NCBI GenBank assembly: GCA_016859345.1 | Contig: CM029114.1 | Coordinates: 12,050,501 to 12,114,500, forward strand | Reading direction: 5' to 3' | Source: Istiophorus platypterus | Lineage: Eukaryota; Chordata; Actinopteri; Istiophoriformes; Istiophoridae | Length of the DNA stretch: 64,000 nucleotides | Shown here: positions 11,468 through 22,184 of the stretch, piece after piece | Position numbering within the stretch: the first letter of the stretch is position 1 | Layout of the letters: every line of letters begins with the position of its first letter | The notes under the pieces: model-generated | What the model saw: the letters and a program-made list of their open reading frames with translations, nothing else | What the model was told of the DNA's origin: nothing | Databases searched by the model: none | Program-made: the position numbers and the translations under genes

Positions 11468-13236
11468 CTTTGTGAATGGAAAAGCTGTGGGCTAAATATG
11501 TTTTTTCTTCTTAAAATCCAGTTTCATACACACTGTGTCATTTTGATTGTGAAAAAAGTGGTAACCTTTTATCTGAAGTATGTTTTTTTTAGAAGTATGC
11601 AAATAATTACTAAATGGTTTATACCTCATTACATTGGGGTCGTAAAGAACAGAGGCTCATTCTTGAGTGTTTATGAATGTTCAAAATTCATCAGGAAATA
11701 CAAGTTTTAGTATGAAGTTATTTTTTTATAATTACAAATGTATTTTACTATATAGTCACTCATTATCTGTTTATGCGCAAGGCTCAATTTATGGATGCTG
11801 ACAACAGCAGTTATAATCATTCATGAATGCATCAGTAAACACTTCTATTTGCCTAAAAGCACATCATAATGTGCTATAGATCATTTGTTAAAAGGTAATA
11901 TACTGAGTATGAATGCTGATTAGGGGAACTTAAAGTTAGGTTTTGCCAAAGAAAGTGGGACTCGGAATTAATTAGGTAGACACCTCTCTGAGTGTAGTGT
12001 AACGAAGCAGCAGGCAACGGGGCACGAGTCATATCCAGTTTCAGCACCGTTACTGTTTCCTAATACCTCCGCGCCTGCATCTGTCTGGCTCTTGTGAGGA
12101 TTGTGGTCAGAGTGAGCCAGCACATACATGGCTTCATCCAATTTGACAGGAACAGAAGAAATATGAAGCAGCACACTTTGACGGCTGATTGTATGACTGA
12201 CAGGCAAAAATGAAACCATCGACAGTAACCATCTTCAGATGTGCCCGTGAGTCACATGCTTTTTAACTGTTCTAGTGGTGTTGTGGTATTTCCTTCAGTG
12301 CTTGATGTGCTTAATTGACATACATATTTCATCCCACCTGTCCCCCCACAAGCCCTCCCCTCCACTAGTCTTCCCTCCACCACTCATTCCTCTGCTTGGA
12401 AGACGAGACAAGCCCCTGGCTGACTGAGGAAAACCTGGCTTTAGGGCACAATTACTATAAACACTGTCCAACTGAAATGTAATATACGATCATGAAGCAA
12501 CCACCTTCTGTGTATTTTGTTTTTCACTTGAAAGTTTTCAGCTGATTTTTCATCCATCCATAAACAGTGTGACTGTGAATACAGCCTCTGCACTAGTCCC
12601 AGGTGTTTGGGACCAAGGAAGGAGCTGAGAAACAAAATGTGGGCATATGAATACAGGAGTTTACAGTTGTCAATAAATGAAAAGTATAAATTAGATTTGA
12701 AATCATCAGTATAAATGTCAGGATCTCTGGAATTTTAACCAAGTGTCCTACCTCTACCACTAGTTTACAGGCAAAACCTCTCTAGTTTCTTCCATTTTTA
12801 TAGGTTTTGTGGCCAAAATGAAACACTGAAATATAATAATACACTGAATATTTGATGGTCAGAGTAAAAGGATCAACCAAGGACATAAGTTGGCACTATC
12901 CTTTTTAACCTCTTTTTTAAAACTCAAGTATAATTTAGATGTACAGACAATAATTTTTACAAGGAAGTTCAAACAGCATGAAGCTTTGTAGACGAATCAT
13001 ATCCAGTGAGCACCACTTCTCTGTTTCTCATCATCAGTGATATTAACTCTTAATCAAACACAACCAGTGGACAAGTATTCAGCATATGCTAAATAGATTA
13101 TTTCCCCTTAAACATCTCAGTTGTTCTTTATTATTTGCAAAACAGTAGATACTTCACATTATTTGTTGAGGTCTTCTTAACTGTCTTTGGTCCTTTATTC
13201 TTAGCAATATCACATGGTGACAACAATATAACAGGT

Positions 13237-14040
13237 AGAGATGATTAATAATAATGAAAAAAATGGACATTGAAAGTATCCTCTGATCATTATGTGAATG
13301 TACTGCACATTATTATTTGTGTAGCATAAGCCAGAGTAGCCACCAATTTCCTAAAACAAGAGGAAGCAGACAGAGATACATGCTTCCCTGGGTGTTGTCT
13401 GTTTGCTGCCTAAGCCACTAAGTGACTTGATTTGTAATCTTAAGTGCAGGAATTTCCATGCATGAAATCTGTTTACCAAGTTGCCAATAGCAAAGGTAGA
13501 GAACAGAGACTGAAGCTACATAACAGTGAGAATATGAAACCTTTTTTTTCTATACTGAATATTCAGATTTGAATTTTAGACAAATTCAATGCACCATATT
13601 TCTGAAATGAGCTGTTAAATGAATGCTACATACCATATGGTCCAGGCTATTGATCAGTAGCCACACCTTCAAATGTGGAAATGGAAGATTTCCAAATAAT
13701 TACAATTTCCCAACAACGCCAAGAAGTTTGTGTAAATGCCACCACATCTGCTTCTGAACCAATATATAAGAAAAGCTCAACGTTCAGAACGACACTACAA
13801 CGACCTCCCCGACCATCTGCTAGACAGTCTGCTACAGCTGTGAACACTTGGCGGTAACGACTTCTAACTAAGTTGTTTGATTATAAATACTATTAATATT
13901 GTGTATTCTCTGTACGATCTTGGTTGAATGTGGATTTCGTTGACAATTTGGACAAAATCTACAGCTGAGCAAGTCTTGATGTTTTTTTTCTTTTGTTTGT
14001 TTGTTTTTTTTTAAAAAAAGCTATGAAAACTGAAACCATG
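13237..14040 (+). pseudogene. third Thr-rich SCPP copy, promoter and exon 1 kept, coding part deleted
   Basis: This follows copies 1 and 2 through the upstream region, the TATA box (13763-13769), untranslated exon 1 (to about 13857) and intron 1, up to the start ATG at 14023. Directly after the second ATG (14038-14040) the sequence jumps to the equivalent of 9524, in the 3' flank. The rest of exon 2 and both later exons are gone, and the open frame stops after ten codons. The exon-2 acceptor is also changed, with AAAAAAAG in place of CAG. A stretch of about 165 bases at 13425-13588, absent from copies 1 and 2, sits upstream of the promoter. Confidence 0.85.
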
Positions 14041-15060
14041 AAAGGTATTTATTAGGTTTGAAATTAACGCTGTAAATGTCAGGATTTCTAGAATTTTAAC
14101 CAAATGTCCTACCTCTACCACTAGTTTTACAGGCAAAACCTCTCTAGTTTCTTCCATCTTTACAAGTTTTGTGGCCATCTAAAGACACCAGTACTCAATC
14201 TTCCCTTCCCCCAGGTTTTGCTGCACTGTCAATGGACACAGCAACACATTCTTGTTAAAACCAATTAAAACCATTTGCTAACTAGTACCTGTAGAATCAG
14301 ATGGAAAAAAAACAATAATAATTTTTTCTGTTTCCCTGATATTCAGAACTACAAGACAGAGATCACATTATTACAAAAAAGTATCAGTTGATGTTACTAT
14401 TTCTGTTAATTACATCCGAAGAAGGATGGGTCTTTAAAACTTTATAAAATTTTAAAAAGTCACCCGTAATCATATGAATGCCTCCCTTTCCCAACTGCTG
14501 TAAGTCTCCCTGTTCTCTTGTGAAGTGGCAAATATTATCATGAGTATCAAAGGGCAGTACGCAGTATATGTACATGTGTCAGGTTGCCACTTGTGAACCA
14601 TAAACTAGAGTGAGGATATTTGCTAGAGGTGGAACTGATTTCCCTTAGTCCATTTATAAGATTGTGTATCAAAATCTATTAATTGATTTCAGCATGGTTT
14701 ATATAACATAGCTCGAGTTAAGTTTAATGGAAAAGCCTTGTTAACTTTTAAAATATGTCCAAGGTAAAACAGATATTTGCCTCAGTATATTTCACAATAA
14801 AACACTGAAATATAATAATACACTAAATATTTGATGGTCAGAGTAAAAGAATCAACCAAGGACATAAAATGGCACTATCTTTTTTTTTTGACCTATTGTA
14901 CAATTTAAATGTGCAGGCAATTATTTTTACCCTGAAGCTCAGACAACGAGAAGCTTTGTAGATGAATCATAACCAGTGAGCACCACTTCATTGTTTCCCA
15001 ACAGCAGTGAGATTAGCTCTTAATCCAGCATCACCAGCGGACAACAGCTTTTAAGTTTAT
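14041..15060 (+). repeat. duplicated 3' flank of the SCPP unit, diverged
   Basis: 14041-14180 matches the copy-1 flank at about 9524-9660. 14800-15050 matches about 9668-9925, including the block with GAATCAT and CCAGTGAGCACCACTTC. The stretch between (about 14180-14800) is not in copies 1 and 2, but 14646-14808 recurs at 18185-18355. This links the duplicated unit to the following SCPP gene, so that gene probably arose from an older duplication of the same unit. Confidence 0.75.
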
Positions 15061-15161
15061 CCCTCTGAATACATCATTTCATCACATTTGATACTTTTAG
15101 GACAAAGAGAGAATCAAAACACCTTTGACAGCTGATTGGACGACCGGAGGGAGAATTTTTC

Positions 15162-15258
15162 TTCATAAAGTGCACAAGGAGATGCAAGTATCTCAGACCT
15201 AAGTCACCACTGGACTCTGTATTTGGCCACTGTGTCAACATCACTCTTGACTTCAAAG
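15162..15258 (+). promoter_or_regulatory. TATA-like element and untranslated exon 1 of the 78-residue SCPP
   Basis: A CATAAAG element lies near 15164, and an exon ends at 15258 at a GTAAGAT donor. A copy of this exon and donor reappears at 19312-19388. Confidence 0.5.
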
Positions 15259-15381
15259 GTAAGATTTGGGGACTGGGGGACTCTTCATTGATTACAAGTG
15301 CAGCTCCTGCAACTGGATTATAATTCTTAAATTTCCTTTTCTTTTTTTTGGATCAGGAAGGATTCTTGCATTTCTACAGCT

Positions 15382-15858
15382 ATGAAACTGCTGATCCTCG
15401 TTCTGTGCTTCACGACCCTGTGTCACACCTTTCCTGTAAGTGCAAATTTCACTATGTAGTATAGGGCTGCTTTTTTCATTTTGGTTCAGATAGGGAGTGA
15501 AATATGCTGGTTTTTTTCACTCTTCACTCTTCACTCTTCACTATTAAAGGTCTCTGAGGAGAATGATCAAGCTGTACCCTCTGAAATTAACGAGGTCAGT
15601 ACCTGTGCAAGAGATTCTGTCAACTACATAATCTTTCTATTTCTATTCCTTTAAAATCAATGTTTCTTGTATAATATCATGATGATAATGCTATTATGTT
15701 TTATTTTCTGTGTTTTCCAGATGGCCCAATTAAAGCTTCCGCTTCCATCATTCACCGACAATCAACCCACTTCAATCTGGACACAACTGCTGCAATTTTT
15801 TCTGACACGTCTTGCCAGTGCATTTGCCCCTCTTCTTCCTCCTCCATTGGGAAAATGA
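15382..15858 (+). CDS. small SCPP (78 residues) with amphipathic C-terminus
   Basis: The exons are 15382-15435, 15550-15594 and 15721-15858, all phase 0. The signal peptide MKLLILVLCFTTLCHTFP is followed by a short acidic exon, VSEENDQAVPSEINE, with a Ser-Glu-Glu phosphorylation site. The final exon has a hydrophobic amphipathic stretch (WTQLLQFFLTRLASAF) and ends PLLPPPLGK. The three-coding-exon layout and the S-x-E exon match the flanking SCPPs. The Q-L-L-Q core resembles QLLQLLLPLL in the Thr-rich pair. An AATAAA lies near 15975. It is secreted and probably matrix- or surface-associated; its function is otherwise unknown. Confidence 0.75.
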
Positions 15859-15973
15859 AGCAACAAATTGCCAGAAAGCAAAAAGCTGATTTCAAGAAAT
15901 GCTCAGTATTGATAGAGTTTATTTCTCAGCATTTTGTTCTTGGGTAACATTTTGAAACCGAATAACAAATCAT

Positions 15974-15979
15974 CAATAA
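15974..15979 (+). terminator. poly(A) signal of the 78-residue SCPP
   Basis: CATCAATAAACTAAAG, about 115 bases after the stop codon, contains AATAAA. Confidence 0.6.
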
Positions 15980-16189
15980 ACTAAAGAAAGAAATCATCAC
16001 GTTTTACTGTGTTTTACTTTTGAGTGTTCTGCTTTTACCTATTTAACTTATCAGTACTTTATTTGGCAGGTATGTACATATAGCATAGTAGAAGTATCTC
16101 CCTTTCTTGCTCTGTGCTCATGAATGATTTATTTGCGAGACTGTCCTCCTGTAAAAAAAATGACCCCATTGGTCATTTGTGCAAGTAGC

Positions 16190-16590
16190 TTATCACCACC
16201 CATAGTTACATATCTTTGTTAGGCAATCTCTAGTGGATGTAGCAATTATGACAGGAGCAAAGAATAATGACAGGTGACGCAGCATAAAGAGCGACAGAGT
16301 CCATGTTAGGAGGGCGAGTTTGGGTCGGGTGAATGGGTTGATTATGTAACCTTTACTCAAATTTAACTGATTGTTCACTATTATTGACAACGACAACGAA
16401 GGTAATCTTACTGTAATAAACTACTGATTTTAACCCAAATCTCAATCTTTTCCTAAACCTAATCCAGCGCTTTTTGTTTCCAAACCACATTTATATTATT
16501 GTTACCATGACAATGAAGGTCAAGTACACATGGCACTGTCAAGGTCATATGGGTTGTATGAGGGTAGGGACAAGTGACCTATATGGATGC
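16190..16590. repeat. dispersed repeat, member 1
   Basis: CTCTAGTGG, TGTAG and AATTATGACA followed by GAGCAAAG near 16226-16263 recur at 23460-23495. The part with ATTGTTACCATGACAATGAAGG and TAGGGACAAGTGACC (about 16499-16580) recurs, inverted, at about 41695-41800. Three related stretches in two orientations indicate an interspersed repeat family. The class could not be determined. Confidence 0.55.
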
Positions 16591-17885
16591 TTAGATTCAA
16601 TGACTGGTCTTAATATAATATCTTGATTTTGTAGCTAAAAGTATTTGAGTTTATGTTTTCACACCACAGCAGTTTAGTATTTGCAGTAAGCAGGATATAT
16701 TGTAGCTTGTTTTCTATGTGCAAACACTGCACAGCATAGGAATCAGCCGAGGGATAAACATTAGAGTGAATAATATAACTGAAGCATGCCTATATGCATA
16801 TGAACACCTAACTAAGCTGTTGAATAGTCAGCTCACAATTCCCATGAAGGCTTACCTTTAAAAAATATCAAATATATCCTAATTATAACATAAAGTACAG
16901 CTTATCTCAGTTTCTTTGGACGTCAGGGGAGTCTATAAAAGCTCCAGACAGAGTCCAGGTTTTTGTGAGGCCATAAGCAGGATTATTTTCTACAGTAAGA
17001 TTCATAAACATAACCGGAAAAAAGAATCAAAGAATTAGAAATAGCATCAGAGATAGAAGGCATAGGGATTTTGAAATTAAAGCTTTAAGATACACTGCCT
17101 GCTTTTGTCATAGAGCCCTTAAATCCCAGAATTCCTTACAGCCCCTCCAAATTCCAAAATGTGAAATAGTGAGCAGGTAGAAATAAAACACCTCCCTCTG
17201 ACCTCAGAGCTGAATGCTACAGACATGACTCACTCACACAGCAGCTCTGAGAGAACTTGTGAGTTGTCCATCCATTGTGTGTCCCTGTCAGACGAGGGCA
17301 GACGCTGGTGCAAACATTCTGACCTAGGAAAAGCATGAAAGATTTCCTGACTCTTGGGTGTGTGTGAAAAATTGATAAAATGTCTAGATGAAAAATAAAG
17401 GAACCACATAATAATACTAATCAAAGTGACCATGAGTTCGTTCCTTGTGTGTATTACTCAAAAATTGTTTATACACTGTTTTCACAGTTTTTTTTCTCCA
17501 CTTTTTCTGGCCACTTAAAGGTAGCACAACAAGCTGTAAAATTTGCATTTAATTATCTCATAAAGTCATGAATATTTGCATCAGCTAACATTACAATAAA
17601 ATTTGATTTATGCTTCTGAGCACATCAGGAATTAAAGTCCACTCTTCTAACTCTTTTAGCTCTGTTTCATTATCCACCAAGTCCTGAGGGTAATATCTTG
17701 CTCTTCAGCTTTATAAATGCTAAACTTTTTAACTAGCTAGTTGCTATTTTTGTTTTCAAAAAAATAAAATATGCTAATCATTTATTATTACAATTTCTAG
17801 ATGTCTAAGTCGAAATGTATCACCTGTAACCCACTGACATTTGTCTCAGGACATTTCATAATGAATAGTTGATGCATAGAGTAAA
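16591..17885. other. intergenic, one orphan TATA-like element
   Basis: No coding exon was recognised. A good TATAAAA lies at 16934-16940 (GTCTATAAAAGCTCC), followed by sequence resembling an untranslated SCPP exon, but no signal-peptide exon was found after it. The rest is AT-rich and unremarkable. Confidence 0.5.
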
Positions 17886-18600
17886 GAGACCAACCAAGGA
17901 CTAAGGACTGAGGAAAATGGCACTATTCTTTTTTTTACCTAAGGGTGTAATTTAAATGTGCAGTCAATTATTTTTACCCTAAAGCTCTAATGACATGAAG
18001 TGGTGTAGATGAATCATAACCAGTGAGCACCACTTCACTGTTTCCCAACAGCAGTGAGATTAGCTCTTAATCCAGCTTCACCAGTGGACAACAGGTTTTA
18101 AGTTCTATCCCTCTGAATACATCATTTCATCACATTTGATACTTTTAGGACAAAGAGAGAATCAAAACAACTTTTTTTAAGTTTAGTCCATTTAGTCCAT
18201 TTATAAGATTGTGTATCAAAAATCTATTAATTGATTTCAGCATGGTTTATATAACATAGTTCGAGTTAAGTTTAATGGAAAAGCCTTGTTAACCTTTAAA
18301 ATATGTCCAAGGTAAAACAGATATTTGCTTCAGTATATTTCACAATAAAACACTGAAATATAATAATACACTAAATATTTGATGGTCAGAGTAAAAGGAT
18401 CAACCTGAAGCTCAGACAACAAGAAGCTTTGTAGATGAATCATAACCAGTGAGCACCACTTCATTGTTTCCCAACAGCAGTGAGATTAGCTCTTAATCCA
18501 GCATCACCAGCGGACAACAGATTTTAAGTTTATCCCTCTGAATACATCATTTCATCACATTTGATACTTTTAGGACAAAGAGAGAATCAAAATCAAAACA
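17886..18600 (+). repeat. two more copies of the SCPP flank block
   Basis: 17886-18175 and 18181-18600 both carry the block with GATGAATCATAACCAGTGAG and CACCACTTCA (starting 18009 and 18434), which is also present at 9835, 12991 and 14961. 18181-18600 follows 14646-15120 almost base for base, with an internal deletion. These are partial segmental duplications inside the SCPP array. Confidence 0.8.
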
Positions 18601-19310
18601 CCTTTGACAGCTGATTGACTCCAAAATTGTAAGATTTAGGGTTTGGGGGATTTTCATTTTTGAGTTCAGCAGCTGTGAAGTGCAACTGTTTTATCTCTCT
18701 TCACTCTTTTTTTTGGACTCACTTTGTCTCTGCAGTCAAGCTGTACCTTCTGAAATTGGAATTAACGGGGACTGGGACTCAGGGATGTCCTGTCAAGCTG
18801 CTAAGTGCTCTTTCATTTTTAAATTCTTTTTTCTTTTTTTTTTTTTGGATCATAAAGGGATGATGATGATTTTATTTTTTTTTTTTTCTTTTTTCCAGAT
18901 TCTTCAATTAAAGGTGTTTAAAGGTCCTGTAAGAATCAATTCACTATGTAGTATAGCTGCTTTTTTTTTTTTTTTTGCAAGAGATTCTTGAAATATGCTA
19001 ATTTTTCTTCACTCTTCATTTCAAAAATAGCAAATCAGAAAGCAAAAAAGCTGATTTCAAGAAATGCTCAGTATTGATAGAGTTTATTTCAGCATTTTGT
19101 TTGGGTAACATTTTGATTTTGAAAATAACAAATCATCAATAAAAAAAAGAAAGAAAATCATCATTTTTACTGTGTTTTTTTTTTTGAGTGTTCTGCTTTT
19201 ACCTATTTAACTTATCAGTACTTTATTTGGCAGGTATGTACATGTAGCATAGTAGAAGAATCTCCCTTTCTTGCTCTGTGCTCATGAATGATTTATTTGC
19301 GAGACTGTGC
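18601..19310 (+). pseudogene. decayed copy of the 78-residue SCPP gene
   Basis: After CCTTTGACAGCTGATTG the copy lacks the untranslated exon and the signal-peptide exon. A remnant of the acidic exon (CAAGCTGTACC then CTGAAATT) is at 18737-18765. The 3' UTR remnant from AAAGCTGATTTCAAGAAATG through the poly(A) region is at about 19040-19150, and the downstream flank (19195-19310) matches 16015-16135. Several T runs have expanded. No functional reading frame remains. Confidence 0.8.
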
Positions 19311-19720
19311 TCCTGTCTCGGACCTAAGTCCCCACTGGACTCTGTATATGGCCACTGTGTCAACATTACTCTTGACTTCAAAGGTAAGATTTTTATCCTC
19401 GGGGACTCTTCATTGATTACAAGTGCAGCTCCTGAAACTGAATTATCATATTGTTTTGATCCTTTTCTGTTTCTGGCGGACTAGAATCAGAATCTTTCTT
19501 CGAAAAGTACATATGGAGAAACTAGTACCCCAGACCAGAATGCACTATGTTTCTGACCATTGTTATAACCATCACATTTGACTGCAAAGGAAGATTTTCA
19601 TCTCCGGAGACATTTATAGTTCACAGATCTAGCTTTCAGCTCCTAAAACTGAATGGACAGTTTTCTGTTTGCACCCTTGGAGTGATTCTTGAGATTTTTT
19701 AGCTATGAAACCAGAGTATT
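19311..19720 (+). pseudogene. two further remnants of SCPP exon 1 and its intron
   Basis: 19312-19450 matches 15196-15330: untranslated exon 1, the GTAAGAT donor and the start of the intron. 19540-19715 is a more diverged repeat of the same piece (GACTGCAAAGGAAGATTTT, then CAGCTCCTAAAACTG) and reaches a degenerate acceptor and start (TTTTTTAGCTATGAAACC) with no signal peptide following. Both are dead fragments. Confidence 0.7.
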
Positions 19721-20072
19721 AGGCTTATAGCTGAGTTAATGCTGAAGAAAAGATATTAGGGATGTGAGACAGGGACTGGACAAGAATTACAATGAATGAA
19801 TAGAAACTCTTCAAAAAAATGAACCAAAATTAATTGGAACTCCATCGGACTAGAGTTCAAAACAAATGCAAATGACTATGACACATTATTTCTAATATTA
19901 ATGACAGAACTCTCTGACAGAACTTGTATCTGTCACACCTCCCAGGTGTGTTTCTGCTTATTATCTTCCCTGCCTATTTCTTTACATTAAAATTTAGAGT
20001 TGGGAACCTTCCTAATCCCTGCAATTTCACAACGATGCTGTTTGCAAATGAGATTAATCCCCATCTGTAGCT

Positions 20073-20202
20073 GTCTATAATAAGAGCTAGTCTTCCAGGG
20101 CAACTTTACCACACTCTGTTCTGTGTGAGGTTGGTTGAATTGTGATTTTGTTGATAATTTACCAAATGTGTTCATCCGAGTTCATTATTTCCTATTCAAC
20201 AG
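20073..20202 (+). promoter_or_regulatory. TATA-like element and 5' region of the 93-residue SCPP
   Basis: TATAATAAG at about 20077 precedes a likely untranslated exon. The intron that follows (GGTTGAATTGTGATTTTGTTGA) is clearly homologous to intron 1 of the Thr-rich SCPP copies (GGTTGAATGTGGATTTTGTTGA, near 7462). The donor is not clear. Confidence 0.45.
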
Positions 20203-20219
20203 GTGGGATCACTGAAACA

Positions 20220-20730
20220 ATGCTGAGAGTTGTGTTTGTGCTTGGATGCTTCCTGAGCCTCACTCTGGCCAAACCTGTAAGTGTGACAAACACAGCATCA
20301 ATGTGGTTGTACTTTAAAATCCAAAGAACACACGAACAACCTTTGTTTTTTTGTTTTTTTTCTTGTTTTCTTTTTTTGTTTGTTTTACAGATTGACATAG
20401 AACCTGAAAAAGTGGCAGGCCCACATTCTGGCTCTGTCTCACATGAAGTAAGTACCATCTTCTATCCTCTAAACTTAAATATTCAACACACCGGACTGTT
20501 TATTAAAACTGATGAAGAATGATCCATTGTACATGTTACCTTACCTTTTCATTTTCTTGCAGGGCCATCGTCCCATCGTCCCCTTCACTCCCAGGCCTCC
20601 TCTGAATCCACAGTGGCTGCAGAATCTTTTTACCCTCTTGACGATACAAAAACCTATTAGTGCAACACATGCTGCAACTGCTACAGATGCAACCGACATA
20701 ACCATGGCTACTGCTATTATTACCATTTGA
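20220..20730 (+). CDS. small SCPP (93 residues), diverged paralogue of the Thr-rich pair
   Basis: The exons are 20220-20276, 20391-20447 and 20563-20730, all phase 0. The signal peptide MLRVVFVLGCFLSLTLAKP differs from the core of the tandem copies at only three of 19 positions. The next exon, IDIEPEKVAGPHSGSVSHE, ends with Ser-His-Glu, an S-x-E site. The last exon has PQWLQNLFTLLTIQKP, comparable to the amphipathic stretch of its paralogues, and an Ala/Thr/Asp tail. Homology of intron 1 and signal peptide shows common descent with the 7.5 and 10.7 kb genes, while the mature protein has diverged almost completely, as SCPPs often do. No AATAAA was identified with certainty after the stop. Confidence 0.75.
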
Positions 20731-20879
20731 CGTAAATGCTGTTTTGTGTTAGTTTGTCATATTTTACTGAGAACCCACCAGGGGTTTAGAGCTCTGATTC
20801 TTCTCCATCAGAAACCTTTAAAAACATACTTTTAAGTAAATTGTTTCCATGAATGTTTTTCCTTCATGTGAGGGCTACA

Positions 20880-20995
20880 AATTATTATTGTTATTCTTAT
20901 TATTTTTTATTATTATTATTGTTGTTATTAATATTATTATCATTATTATTGTTGTTGTTGTTGTTTATTTTCTTTTTTATTATTATTAATACTAC
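20880..20995. repeat. (TTA)n-rich simple repeat
   Basis: An imperfect TTATTATTG tract immediately follows the 93-residue SCPP gene. Confidence 0.85.
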
Positions 20996-22180
20996 AGATT
21001 TCATGCTGCTATGACATTTTAAGTAATTTACTTCTCACATTTGAAAAGACATCTGTAAATGCCTTGATTCCACTTAGTTAAACCAACTTAGTTAACTAGT
21101 AGGCCTAACTTCGATCTATTTGGCTTAATGTAACTCAAGTACCATGAGGTTTTCTGTATTCTTTGTCTAGTTTCACCCTTTTTTAATAAAATACATCATA
21201 TTTATAACCACAGTTGTTAATGGGAAGGAAACTGAGCTGCATTTCGTATTACACGATACAGTGTGAGGAGGAGAGAACAATGGCAATGGCAACTTTTTTC
21301 CATTGTAGACAAAGTGCAGACTGGTTAGGTGATTGTTTGTCCACCGTCTAAAGGCCCCTGATACATCCATAATCTCCCTTTACCACTATGGCTGACACCT
21401 GAAACTGACCTACAGAGATGTGTGCGTGTGATACATGTAAATCACTTAGACTCAGTTTTTATTTCCTGGTTTGGTGTGGCATCTCTTGTGAGTGAGCCAA
21501 GATTTTAAAATAATGTTATCCACTCAGCTAGAAGCCTACATTTTTCTTTTTTTGGAAGCTGTGGTAATGTAGCTGTCAATGTGCGACATTATCAGAAAAA
21601 AAAGTCGGAATGGTTATAAAACCTACCTCTTTTTACGACTACTAGACTGATAAAATATCAACATTTTAGGCTATCTCCCATGAGACTAGACTAGCTTGGT
21701 ATCGCTAGCCAAAGATAGGCACAACTGAGGTATCATTGGTAACGGTTTGGCTGGCAACAGTGCAATGCAAAGTACAATAGGTGTATATAACTTAAGCTCT
21801 GTTTATATGATGTTCACGTTACTTGGAATTTATAGAGACATTTACACACCTTGTTTTCCTCCCTCAGCATTAGAGGATTCAACCCCTTTACTGGTGAAAA
21901 ATCTGCATATATCTATTTTTTCCTCACGCTGACTATGTGAGCTAGTATTTGGCAAAGTAACCCTATCAATCAAAGAATTGTTGTTTCCATGTTGTGAAGT
22001 GAAGAATTTGGGGCTAAACAAAAAATCTTTGGGGCTACAGCCCTGAATGAAAAGAACGATTCCCACAGTTGAATTAAAAGATGTTGCCTTAACTGGAGTG
22101 TTTCCGCACTGATCATTCTAATTCAATTAAATAAGTGGATCAAAATTATTCTATGTAGTATTGGCTAATCTTTAAGTAAT
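20996..22180. other. intergenic, nothing recognised
   Basis: Only short unsupported open frames are present. No splice-supported exon, RNA gene or clear repeat was seen. Confidence 0.5.
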
Positions 22181-22184
22181 ATAA

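Larger units (their letters stand above)
10082..13236 (+). repeat. tandem segmental duplication, copy 2 (about 3.15 kb)
   Basis: This is a near-identical repeat of 6930-10081, offset by about 3152-3154 bases. It includes promoter, three coding exons, poly(A) signal and all of the 3' flank, including the conserved block near 12991 that matches 9835. The small number of differences implies a recent duplication or ongoing gene conversion. Confidence 0.9.
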
